Assembly: GCF_006442815.1 (NCBI RefSeq)
Contig: NZ_VFVL01000024.1
Location: forward strand, 1 to 64,000
Source of the DNA: Mesorhizobium sp. B2-4-3
GTDB taxonomy: Bacteria; Pseudomonadota; Alphaproteobacteria; Rhizobiales; Rhizobiaceae
Reading direction: 5' to 3'
Length of the DNA: 64,000 nt
Shown: positions 1-6,381 of the stretch, one piece after another
Layout: each line of letters begins with the position of its first letter
Numbering within the stretch: position 1 is the stretch's first letter
The notes under the pieces: model-generated
What the model saw: only the letters and a program-made list of their open reading frames with translations
What the model was told of the DNA's origin: nothing
Database searches by the model: none
Program-made: the position numbers and the translations under genes

Positions 1-250
1 GTTTGCTTTACAGCTGCAAAGACTTAGGACGGGCCGCCGCTCAGACCACGGTCATAACGTCTAGAATCCATGCCGTTACCCACGCCGAAGAATGCAGCGG
101 AGCAGAATTCTGCACCGTTGCAACGCTTACAGGTAACGGAATGGATTCTATGGTCTGCGCCGCGTCGCTTCGCTCCTTGCTTCGCCATAGAATGACGAAG
201 CGATCGGCGTTTCAGCCAAACGCCAAAGCATCTGCCAACGCAAACATTTC
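1..250. repeat. Dispersed modular repeat, copy 1 (left end cut by window)
   Basis: One of three large copies of a repeat; the others are at 22381-22745 and 44384-44745. Visible here are the 12-bp palindrome GCAGAATTCTGC at 102-113, a long hairpin whose arms are ATTCTATGG (145-153) and CCATAGAAT (185-193), and a right tail (about 199-249) that matches the right tails of the other copies. The central block between the hairpins is inverted relative to the tail when compared with the other copies. No protein is supported in this stretch. Confidence 0.8.
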
Positions 251-254
251 GGCC

Positions 255-719
255 TTAGGCCGAAATGCCCTTGGGGTGACGGTCGGCGATCAGGCCAAGC
301 GTCAGCCCCTGTTCCAGCCATGCCTTGGCGCCGGCAAGCACCAGCGCAAAGCCTCCGGTGGATTCGACCGCCTGCTTGACCTGTTCGTCGCCGGAGCCGG
401 CGAAGCCGAAATTGCGGACTTCGAGAAAGGTCGCGTCGTCCGGCATTTCGGTGAGCGACCAGACGACGGTGGTCGGCGGATCGCTCCATTGCATGACGAT
501 CTTCTCGTTGGGGACGATCTCGCTGACCTCGACCCTGGTCGAGACGTCATACATGCGCCACTCCCACTTTACCGTCATGCCTTCGTCCAGTCGGCCGCTC
601 GAATGCGTGAACCAGAATTTCGTGGTGATCGCCGGATCGATGATTGCTTCGAAGACGTCGGCGACCGGCCGTCGGATCAGCATGGCGGTTTCGGCGGTGG
701 GGGCGCGTTTCAATTCCAC
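255..719 (-). CDS. SRPBCC (AHSA1-like) domain protein
   Basis: A 154-residue protein of the START/Bet v1-like SRPBCC fold, AHSA1 branch. It opens with a ligand-domain start of the type RRPVADVFEAIIDPAITTKF and carries the EWRMYDVSTRVEVSEIVPNEKIVMQW strand region in two halves typical of the family. No catalytic function can be assigned; relatives bind hydrophobic ligands or assist chaperones. A GTG start at 719 is preferred because GAGGAGG lies four bases upstream; the longer in-frame ATG at 806 would overlap the upstream VOC gene by about 70 bases. It lies 16 bases downstream of that VOC gene, so the two are probably co-transcribed. Confidence 0.82.
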   Translation of the reverse strand: MELKRAPTAETAMLIRRPVADVFEAIIDPAITTKFWFTHSSGRLDEGMTVKWEWRMYDVSTRVEVSEIVPNEKIVMQWSDPPTTVVWSLTEMPDDATFLEVRNFGFAGSGDEQVKQAVESTGGFALVLAGAKAWLEQGLTLGLIADRHPKGISA

Positions 720-735
720 AGTACCCTCCTCGATG

Positions 736-1128
736 TCAGGGCAAGTTGATCTGCCAGGAGACGCCAAAGCGGTCGTTGAGCCAGGCGAAACGACGGCTGA
801 AGCCATAATTGCCGGTCGGCATCAGGAAGCCGCCGTCCTTGGAGAGAACGCCGACGATCCGCTCCAGTTCCTGTTCGGAAGAACAGTCGACAAAGAAGGA
901 GAAGGATGGCGTGAAGGTGAAGGCGTGATGGACGGGGCTGTTGTAGATCCTGACCTCGACGCCGCCGACCAAAGCGCGCGCCAGCTTGAGCGTTCCTTCC
1001 GCCCCGTCCTCGCCCCGGCCGTGGCGCGTGATGTCGAGGACACGGCTATCGGGAATGGTCCCGCAATAGAGGGTCATGGCCTCCTCGCCCTTTCCCTCGA
1101 ACATCAGGAATGGTGTTGCTTTCGTCAT
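736..1128 (-). CDS. VOC family protein (PhnB-like)
   Basis: A 130-residue single-domain vicinal-oxygen-chelate protein of the PhnB/3-demethylubiquinone methyltransferase-like group. Family features seen are the N-terminal LMFEGKGEEAMTLY segment, the IPDSRV turn, the central FTFTPSFSFFVDC strand and the C-terminal DRFGVSWQINL signature. Proteins of this kind are small dimeric metalloenzymes or drug-binding proteins, but the substrate is unknown here. The ATG at 1128 has a strong AGGAGG seven bases upstream. It heads a likely two-gene unit with the SRPBCC gene at 255-719. Confidence 0.85.
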   Translation of the reverse strand: MTKATPFLMFEGKGEEAMTLYCGTIPDSRVLDITRHGRGEDGAEGTLKLARALVGGVEVRIYNSPVHHAFTFTPSFSFFVDCSSEQELERIVGVLSKDGGFLMPTGNYGFSRRFAWLNDRFGVSWQINLP

Positions 1129-1148
1129 CGGGCGACCTCCTCCTGCCG

Positions 1149-1200
1149 GATATCGGGACTTGAACGCAGGCTCAGATATCGGGACTTGAACGCAGGCTCA
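1149..1200. repeat. Perfect 26-bp tandem duplication
   Basis: Bases 1149-1174 and 1175-1200 are identical 26-mers. The second copy includes the TGA stop (minus strand, 1198-1200) of the SRPBCC gene at 1198-1680. The duplication lies between two minus-strand genes and is probably a recent slippage or repair event. Confidence 0.95.
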
Positions 1201-1680
1201 GATGTTGGTCTCGTTGGCCGGCTCGCCTTTCATCTCGCTGCGGTAGTAGCCGTCGCGCAGATTGATGCCGTATTCGAGATAGGCCTTCATGCAGGCGAGC
1301 ATCTGCGACCAGCCCTCGCAGTTGAGGTAGGACTTCTTCAGGCCGACCTCGCCTTCGCGCCAGCCTTGCTCGGCGATGGTGACGAAGGTGCCGCCGTCCT
1401 CCAGCGGCTCGAAATTCATCTCGATGCGGGTCTTGTAAGCGGGCTTGCCGTCGGCATCGGTGGCGTCCCAGCGCAGCACGATGCGCTCGTCCTTGGTCAC
1501 TTCGTCGACCTCCACCGGCACCATCTTCCACCAGGTGACGGTGGTGCCGGCGACAAGCGGAGCCGAAGCGCCGCCAATAGTGGTGAAATAACCGCTGAGC
1601 TTCGTCGGGTTGACGACGGCGTCGAAGACCTCGGCGACCGGTTTGCCGACGCGCCCGGAAATCCTGAATCCAAGGGACAT
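1198..1680 (-). CDS. SRPBCC domain protein, ArsR-linked
   Basis: A 160-residue AHSA1-type SRPBCC protein, distantly related to the one at 255-719. It has the family opening FRISGRVGKPVAEVFDAVVN, a TTVTWWKMVPVEVDEV strand pair and a C-terminal helix region around GWSQMLACMKAYLEYG that closes the ligand cavity. The ATG at 1680 lies eight bases after AGGAG; a GTG at 1686 is only two bases from that site and is less likely. It is transcribed divergently from an ArsR-family repressor starting 52 bases away, a common pairing in which the repressor controls the SRPBCC gene. The ligand is unknown. Confidence 0.85.
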   Translation of the reverse strand: MSLGFRISGRVGKPVAEVFDAVVNPTKLSGYFTTIGGASAPLVAGTTVTWWKMVPVEVDEVTKDERIVLRWDATDADGKPAYKTRIEMNFEPLEDGGTFVTIAEQGWREGEVGLKKSYLNCEGWSQMLACMKAYLEYGINLRDGYYRSEMKGEPANETNI

Positions 1681-1710
1681 ATCCACAGCTCCTTCCTTGC
1701 TTGACCAAAT

Positions 1711-1736
1711 GATATGTTATAAAAACATAACATGTC
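1711..1736. promoter_or_regulatory. Inverted-repeat operator candidate between SRPBCC and arsR
   Basis: A perfect 7-bp inverted repeat, ATGTTAT (1714-1720) and ATAACAT (1727-1733), has a 6-base spacer. Allowing one mismatch it extends to 10-bp arms (1711-1720 and 1727-1736). It is the only strong symmetric site in the divergent intergenic region and fits an ArsR-type operator. Its right arm contains the first two bases of the arsR start codon, so bound repressor would cover the start of its own gene. Confidence 0.65.
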
Positions 1737-2055
1737 AAGTCAAACCGCGGACGATCATGTTTTCAAGGCCTTGGCGCATTCGCGCCGGCGCGAATTGCTG
1801 GATCGCCTGAAGGACCAGCCGCAGACCACCGGCGCGCTGTGCGAGGCTTTTCCGGACATGGACCGCTGCACGGTCATGATGCACCTGAAAGTGCTGGAGG
1901 AGGCCGACCTGGTCGTTGCGAAGCGTGAGGGGCGCGAACGCTGGAACCATCTCAATGCGCTGCCGATCAAGCAGATCCACGACCGCTGGATCAGCCAGTA
2001 TGCCGGCCACGCCATCAGCATTCTCGATCGGCTGAAGTCCGATCTGGAGGGGTGA
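1732..2055 (+). CDS. ArsR family transcriptional regulator
   Basis: A 107-residue winged-helix regulator of the ArsR/SmtB superfamily. The N-terminal HVFKALAHSRRRELLDRL helix, the recognition helix near DRCTVMMHLKVLEEADLV and the wing VVAKREGRERWNHLN are clear. No metal-binding cysteine pair of the CxC type is visible, so it belongs to the group that senses ligands other than metals. The ATG at 1732 has no recognisable ribosome binding site and lies inside a palindrome, which suggests a leaderless or very short-leader message. It is divergent from an SRPBCC gene, its likely target. Confidence 0.87.
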   Translation: MSSQTADDHVFKALAHSRRRELLDRLKDQPQTTGALCEAFPDMDRCTVMMHLKVLEEADLVVAKREGRERWNHLNALPIKQIHDRWISQYAGHAISILDRLKSDLEG

Positions 2056-2259
2056 GCGGCCATCTTCGGCGTTGGCGTGATGGTGCGTCTGGACGAATTG
2101 AGCCGATTTATCTATAAGCCGGCCATTCCGACAAAGAGCGCCGCGCGCCTTCGCAGGCATGTCCGGGACGTTCTGAAAGATTGAATTCGAGCATTTTGCC
2201 GAAGACGAGGTGATGACACCCCGCTTCGAGATGCTCTAGCCGAACACGACAGGGGTGCC

Positions 2260-3009
2260 ATGGCTGGCCATTCGCAGTTCAAGAACATCATGCACCGCAA
2301 GGGTCGCCAGGACGCGGTGCGGTCGAAAATGTTTTCCAAGCTGGCGCGTGAAATCACCGTCGCCGCCAAGAGCGGGACGCCTGATGTATCGATGAATCCG
2401 CGGCTTCGCCTCGCCGTGCAGAACGCCAAGGCGGTGTCGATGCCGAAGGACAACATCCAGCGCGCCATCAACAAAGCCTCCGCCGGCGACGGCGAAAACT
2501 ACGAAGCCGTGCGCTACGAGGGCTACGGTCCCGGCGGCGTCGCGCTGATCGTCGAGGCGCTGACCGACAACCGCAACCGCTCGGCCTCCAATGTGCGCGC
2601 CGCCTTCACCAAGGCCGGCGGAGCGCTCGGCGAAACCGGCTCGGTGTCGTTCATGTGGAACCGCGCCGGTGAAATCTACTACCCGGCTTCCGCCGGCAGC
2701 GCCGACAAGGTCATGGAAGCCGCGATCGAGGCCGGCGCCGACGACGTGGAGTCCGACGAGGAAGGCCACACCATCTATTGCAGCTTCGAGAATCTCGGCG
2801 ACGTTTCGAAGTCGCTCGAGGCCGCGCTCGGCGAGGCGGAATCGGTCAAGCCGATCTGGCAGCCGCAGAACAACGTCCCGGTCGATGAAGAGCGGGCGCA
2901 GTCGCTGATGAAGCTGGTCGCCACCCTCGAGGACGATGACGACGTGCAGAGCGTCTACGCCAATTTCGAGGTCGACGACGAGACGCTGGCCAAGCTCAGC
3001 GCGGCGTAA
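2260..3009 (+). CDS. yebC: YebC/PmpR family protein
   Basis: A 249-residue protein with the full-length YebC architecture. It opens with the hallmark MAGHSQFKNIMHRKGRQDA and continues through FSKLAREITVAAKSG, a central GPGGVALIVEALTDNRNR segment and an acidic C-terminus. Members are described as DNA-binding regulators or as factors that relieve ribosome stalling on proline-rich stretches; which role applies cannot be read here. AGGGG lies just before the ATG. A small redox-type gene follows after 3 bases, so the two form an operon. In some bacteria yebC sits beside ruvC; here ruvC lies about 20 kb away. Confidence 0.95.
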   Translation: MAGHSQFKNIMHRKGRQDAVRSKMFSKLAREITVAAKSGTPDVSMNPRLRLAVQNAKAVSMPKDNIQRAINKASAGDGENYEAVRYEGYGPGGVALIVEALTDNRNRSASNVRAAFTKAGGALGETGSVSFMWNRAGEIYYPASAGSADKVMEAAIEAGADDVESDEEGHTIYCSFENLGDVSKSLEAALGEAESVKPIWQPQNNVPVDEERAQSLMKLVATLEDDDDVQSVYANFEVDDETLAKLSAA

Positions 3010-3012
3010 GAT

Positions 3013-3342
3013 ATGAGCGATGCTCAATCCGTGATGAGCGAAAAGCCGATGCCTGTCATCCGCATCACCTACTGCACACAGTGCCAATGGCTGCTCAGGG
3101 CCGGCTGGATGGCGCAGGAACTGCTTTCCACCTTCGGCACCGATCTCGGCGAAGTGACGCTGGCGCCTGGCACCGGCGGCATCTTCACCATCACCTGCAA
3201 CGATCAGCTGATCTGGGACCGCAAGCGCGACGGCGGCTTTCCGGATGCGGCGAAGCTCAAGCAGCTGGTTCGCGACGTCATCGATCCCGACCGCGACCTC
3301 GGCCACGCCGATCGCAAGGATCGTAAAAAAGACCCCGCCTGA
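3013..3342 (+). CDS. SelT/SelW/SelH family protein (Rdx type)
   Basis: A 109-residue protein with the thioredoxin-like Rdx fold. The N-terminal strand RITYCTQCQW holds the CxxC motif (Cys-Thr-Gln-Cys) that replaces the selenocysteine form found in eukaryotes. The GTDLGEVTLAPGTGGIFTI strand and the IWDRKRDGGFPDAAKLKQLV segment are typical. It is probably a cytosolic thiol redox protein, with an unknown partner. It starts 3 bases after yebC and is translated in the same unit. An internal ATG at 3034 is a possible alternative start. A strong hairpin follows at 3351-3380. Confidence 0.85.
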   Translation: MSDAQSVMSEKPMPVIRITYCTQCQWLLRAGWMAQELLSTFGTDLGEVTLAPGTGGIFTITCNDQLIWDRKRDGGFPDAAKLKQLVRDVIDPDRDLGHADRKDRKKDPA

Positions 3343-3350
3343 TAAACTGA

Positions 3351-3380
3351 CTCCCGAAAGTTGGATGCAACCTTCGGGAG
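3351..3380 (+). terminator. Hairpin after the yebC operon
   Basis: Arms CTCCCGAA (3351-3358) and TTCGGGAG (3373-3380) continue inward through an A/C mismatch to GTTG and CAAC with a GATG loop, giving about 12 paired bases. The T-run after it is weak (CTTTGC), so it may be an inefficient terminator. It lies between convergent genes. Confidence 0.6.
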
Positions 3381-3404
3381 CTTTGCATTCGCGGGCTGCC
3401 GTCT

Positions 3405-3881
3405 TCAGATCAATGCCATGATGAAGCAAGCCATCGCCACGATCGCGGTGACGGTACGGACGTGGTTCCACATCACCCACTCGCTCAGATGGTTTGCCCA
3501 CGCGGCGGCGCCGTTGGCGCTGGCAGGATCGACGGCGGCTAAAGCATCGTTGAGCGGCACGTTGAAGACCATGGTCACGATCGGATTGCCGACGAAATAG
3601 ATCACGGCGCCGGCAAGCAGCCAGTAGGAGCCTGACTGGCTCCAGCCGAAGAGAACCGCGGCAATGAGCACGAGGCAGATGAGGCCGGTGCCGAAAAGCG
3701 CCGTCATGAAGGTCGGGGTGATTACTGTGATGTTGATCGAATTCATCGCGGCGATGCCGCTTGGGACGGGCAGCCGGGCAAGCGCCGCCATGATGAAGTT
3801 CGAGAAGGCGAAGAAGACGCCGCCGACCACGCCGGAGCCGATCGCGGCGATGAAGGTGAGGGTGGGAAGAAGTTTTATCAT
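3405..3881 (-). CDS. DUF1772 (anthrone oxygenase-like) membrane protein
   Basis: A 158-residue integral membrane protein with about four hydrophobic segments: near the N-terminus (LLPTLTFIAAIGSGVVGGVF), around residue 60-90, around 95-115 and at the C-terminus. The N in FVGNPIVTMVFNVPLNDAL and the H in WNHVRTVTAIVA are conserved DUF1772 signatures. Fungal relatives act as anthrone oxygenases; bacterial function is unknown. The ATG at 3881 follows GGAG with 8-base spacing; an upstream in-frame start at 3935 would begin inside the shared control region. It is divergent from a TetR regulator, its probable repressor. Confidence 0.8.
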   Translation of the reverse strand: MIKLLPTLTFIAAIGSGVVGGVFFAFSNFIMAALARLPVPSGIAAMNSINITVITPTFMTALFGTGLICLVLIAAVLFGWSQSGSYWLLAGAVIYFVGNPIVTMVFNVPLNDALAAVDPASANGAAAWANHLSEWVMWNHVRTVTAIVAMACFIMALI

Positions 3882-3918
3882 GTCGGTTGCTCCAGATTGG
3901 TCGACGGTTGCGATAGAA

Positions 3919-3964
3919 ATATGAGGAACACTCATGTTTGCAAAACGTGATAAACACTCATATC
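3919..3964. promoter_or_regulatory. Operator region candidate between DUF1772 and tetR genes
   Basis: AACACTCAT occurs twice in direct orientation (3927-3935 and 3953-3961), with starts 26 bases apart. ATATGAG (3919-3925) and CTCATAT (3958-3964) form an inverted pair, and TTTGCAAA lies between them. The density of symmetric elements in a divergent region fits binding by the adjacent TetR protein, but no site has been proven. Confidence 0.4.
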
Positions 3965-4006
3965 TTGCGAGTCAAGCCGGTTCCGAAAAATCGCCCGGAG
4001 TGAGCC

Positions 4007-4648
4007 ATGGATGACAAAGTCGCCGCGAAGACCGACCAGGGCGCAATTGCTTCGCCGCGCCGCGCGCCGACCCAGCAGCGCAGCCGCGAGCGGGTCGAGC
4101 GCATGCTGGCCGCCGCCGCGGCGCTGATTGCCGAGCAAGGCAGCGATGCCATGCGCATGGGCGAGGTGGCGGAGCGGGCAGGCGTGTCGATCGGCTCGCT
4201 CTACCAGTTCTTCCCCGACAAGCGGGCGCTCGTCTGGGCGCTGGCCGAGCGCTACACCGCCGAAAGCCAGGCCTGCATCGCATCAGCGCTGCAGGATGTC
4301 ACCGACGCCGAAGGGCTGCGGAGCGCGTTTTCGGAGCTTGTCGACATCTATTATCGGATGTTCCTGGCCGAGCCGGTGATGCGCGACATCTGGTCGGGCA
4401 CGCAGGCCGACAAGGCGCTGCGCGAACTGGAGCTCGCCGACAGTCGCGCCAATGCCGACTTCCTGGTCGCGGTGCTGAAGCGGATTCGCCCCGATGCCGA
4501 TCCGATCGAATTGGAGACGGCCGCGTTTCTCGTCTGGCAGATGGGCGAGGCCGCGGTGCGGCTCGCGATTTCCGTCGAACGGGAAGAGGGCGACAGGCTG
4601 GTCGCGGCTTACAAGCGCATGGCGCTGACGGAGTTGCTGGGCGAGTGA
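4007..4648 (+). CDS. TetR/AcrR family transcriptional regulator
   Basis: A 213-residue repressor with a clear TetR N-terminal domain: RSRERVERMLAAAAALIAEQ helix, AMRMGEVAERAGVSIGSLYQ helix-turn-helix and the FFPDKRALVWALAERY tail of the domain. The C-terminal half is all-helical and ligand-binding, with no recognisable specificity. GGAG lies six bases before the ATG. Divergent placement next to a DUF1772 membrane gene suggests that gene and itself as targets. Confidence 0.88.
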   Translation: MDDKVAAKTDQGAIASPRRAPTQQRSRERVERMLAAAAALIAEQGSDAMRMGEVAERAGVSIGSLYQFFPDKRALVWALAERYTAESQACIASALQDVTDAEGLRSAFSELVDIYYRMFLAEPVMRDIWSGTQADKALRELELADSRANADFLVAVLKRIRPDADPIELETAAFLVWQMGEAAVRLAISVEREEGDRLVAAYKRMALTELLGE

Positions 4649-4716
4649 CCAGCGTCGTCCCGGCGGGCGCGATCTCAAGTCACGACGTTTTAACGGCTTC
4701 GCATTAAAGTGTTTCC

Positions 4717-5835
4717 ATGAAACTTCCTACCTTTGGCCGCAAGGTGTCATCGTCGCAGCAAACACCGCCACCTCCGCCACCAGAAGACGGAGATGGCGGA
4801 GGTCCTTCATTGTTGTCAATGCTTGCAAATCTGCGACCGCTGATGAGTACAGCAGACATTGCAGTCACCCTCGGACTTAAAGAAGCTGAAATAACTTCGA
4901 AACTTCTGCAAAAATTCGATTATGACGATGGCGTCATGATATACCGAATTCATCCTGAGAACATTATTGATCAGATCGTGTTTACGTCGAAATTTCCGGA
5001 AAGGATTTCGATATGTGGCTTGTCTATGGGGATGAGCGCCTCGATGATGTTCGGCGTCATGCCCAGTTTAAGCCTGCCGGCAGGGGCAACAGGCGAACCT
5101 AATGGGCAAGGCTGGATTAGCTATACTGCAACGATCGCTCCAGAGGGTTTCGAAATCACCGCCGGTTTGAGAAACGGCGAGCTACGCAGGATAGGTCTGA
5201 CAAGACCACATTATCAGGAAGTCCTGGCGGAACGGCAGCGGCGTGAAGACGACCGAATAGAAGACCTGAAGCTGGCGCAGGAGCGAGCCAATCGTTGGAA
5301 GTCCATCGATGACCCTGGTGGGATGCTGGAGAGCTGGGCAGCACATTGTTCGCCTTTGGGAAAGCCGCCAGACAAATTTGTCGCCTATGCGAAATGGCTC
5401 AGAACATCGTCAACGCCGGATCAGCGGCATGTCGCGGCTGACCTCTGGAACTGGGATTATAGCCACGCGCCTTTGCTGTGGATGATAAGGCAAACCGACT
5501 GCGACAAGGCAACGGCCCTCAGCATCTTCTTCAAGGGCGAGCCGTTCTTTTACCTGCAATTCGCCGCGGATCGCTCGGCAGTGCCAGGTCACGCTGTGGA
5601 GGTGTTCGATCTTCTGACTGAAATCCGGCTCCGCTTTGCAAAGGGCTTCTATACAAGGTCGGAGATCGCCTTTGACGGCGAGCGCGAGATGTCAGGCGTC
5701 CACCGCTCGGGAGCGAGCCCGATGTCTATACAGGCCTTCTATCCGCCAGAGGCCGGACAGAGGTTCTCAGGCCGCGATTTCTCGTATCAAAACAATTTCG
5801 GCGGACTTCGGCTTCCTGATTTCGGTATCATCTGA
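4717..5835 (+). CDS. DUF4274 domain protein of unknown function
   Basis: A 372-residue protein. The first 30 residues are low-complexity, with a run of six prolines followed by an Asp/Gly-rich stretch. The middle holds a region rich in Met and Ser around SMGMSASMMFGVMPSL. The C-terminal part resembles DUF4274: a DLWNWDYSHAPLLWMIRQ helix followed by CDKATALSIFFKG. No signal peptide is evident. Codon use is less GC-biased at third positions than in neighbouring genes (for example runs of ATA, TTA and AAA codons), which hints at transfer. It stands alone between tetR and the shared terminator with rpmE. Function is unknown; some DUF4274 proteins occur near polymorphic toxin loci, but nothing here shows that link. 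Confidence 0.72.
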   Translation: MKLPTFGRKVSSSQQTPPPPPPEDGDGGGPSLLSMLANLRPLMSTADIAVTLGLKEAEITSKLLQKFDYDDGVMIYRIHPENIIDQIVFTSKFPERISICGLSMGMSASMMFGVMPSLSLPAGATGEPNGQGWISYTATIAPEGFEITAGLRNGELRRIGLTRPHYQEVLAERQRREDDRIEDLKLAQERANRWKSIDDPGGMLESWAAHCSPLGKPPDKFVAYAKWLRTSSTPDQRHVAADLWNWDYSHAPLLWMIRQTDCDKATALSIFFKGEPFFYLQFAADRSAVPGHAVEVFDLLTEIRLRFAKGFYTRSEIAFDGEREMSGVHRSGASPMSIQAFYPPEAGQRFSGRDFSYQNNFGGLRLPDFGII

Positions 5836-5899
5836 CTGACAGGCCGCCGGGGTCTCCTGTCACGGGAACAAGATCGGGGGTGGGCCGCGTAGGCGTCAT

Positions 5900-5928
5900 A
5901 AAAAACCCGCCACGAAGGCGGGTTTTTT
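5900..5928. terminator. Bidirectional rho-independent terminator
   Basis: A perfect 12-bp hairpin (5900-5911 with 5917-5928, loop ACGAA) has six A at its left end and six T at its right, so it works on both strands. It serves rpmE on the minus strand and the DUF4274 gene on the plus strand. Confidence 0.92.
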
Positions 5929-5953
5929 GATCTGCGACAAAGCGGAAGAAGGC

Positions 5954-6175
5954 TTAGAGGCCGAAGCCTTCGAAGCGCTTCTTGAACTTCGACAGGCGGC
6001 CGCCGCGGTCGAGCAGGGTCTGCTGACCGCCGGTCCAGGCCGGGTGCGTGGTCGGGTCGATGTCGAGGTTCATCGTGTCGCCTTCCTTGCCCCAGGTCGA
6101 GCGGGTCTGGTATTCGGTGCCATCGGTCATGACGACCTTGATGGTGTGGTAGTCGGGATGGATATCGGCCTTCAT
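5954..6175 (-). CDS. rpmE: 50S ribosomal protein L31
   Basis: A 73-residue ribosomal protein that bridges subunits. It starts MKADIHPDYHTIKVVMTDG and ends with the RLSKFKKRFEGF motif. None of the zinc-ligand cysteines of the zinc-binding form is present, so this is the cysteine-free version common in alphaproteobacteria. AGGA lies eight bases before the ATG. It is a single-gene unit ending at a strong bidirectional terminator and divergent from an ABC exporter. Confidence 0.96.
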   Translation of the reverse strand: MKADIHPDYHTIKVVMTDGTEYQTRSTWGKEGDTMNLDIDPTTHPAWTGGQQTLLDRGGRLSKFKKRFEGFGL

Positions 6176-6381
6176 TGTCGTGTTCCTGGCTTGCCGGCGC
6201 TGGTGACGGGCCTAAAGGCCTGCGTCGATGCGCCCCTTTTTAAAACTCGAAGCCGCAGCTAATGAAAAGCCACGGCTTCTAAAACGGTCGGCGAGCCTAT
6301 ACATCAGCCGGAATTGAATCACAAGGCCGCGGCAGGCGCATATTGAAGCACGGTGCCGGCAAGCGGCCGGAGGAAACGCTT

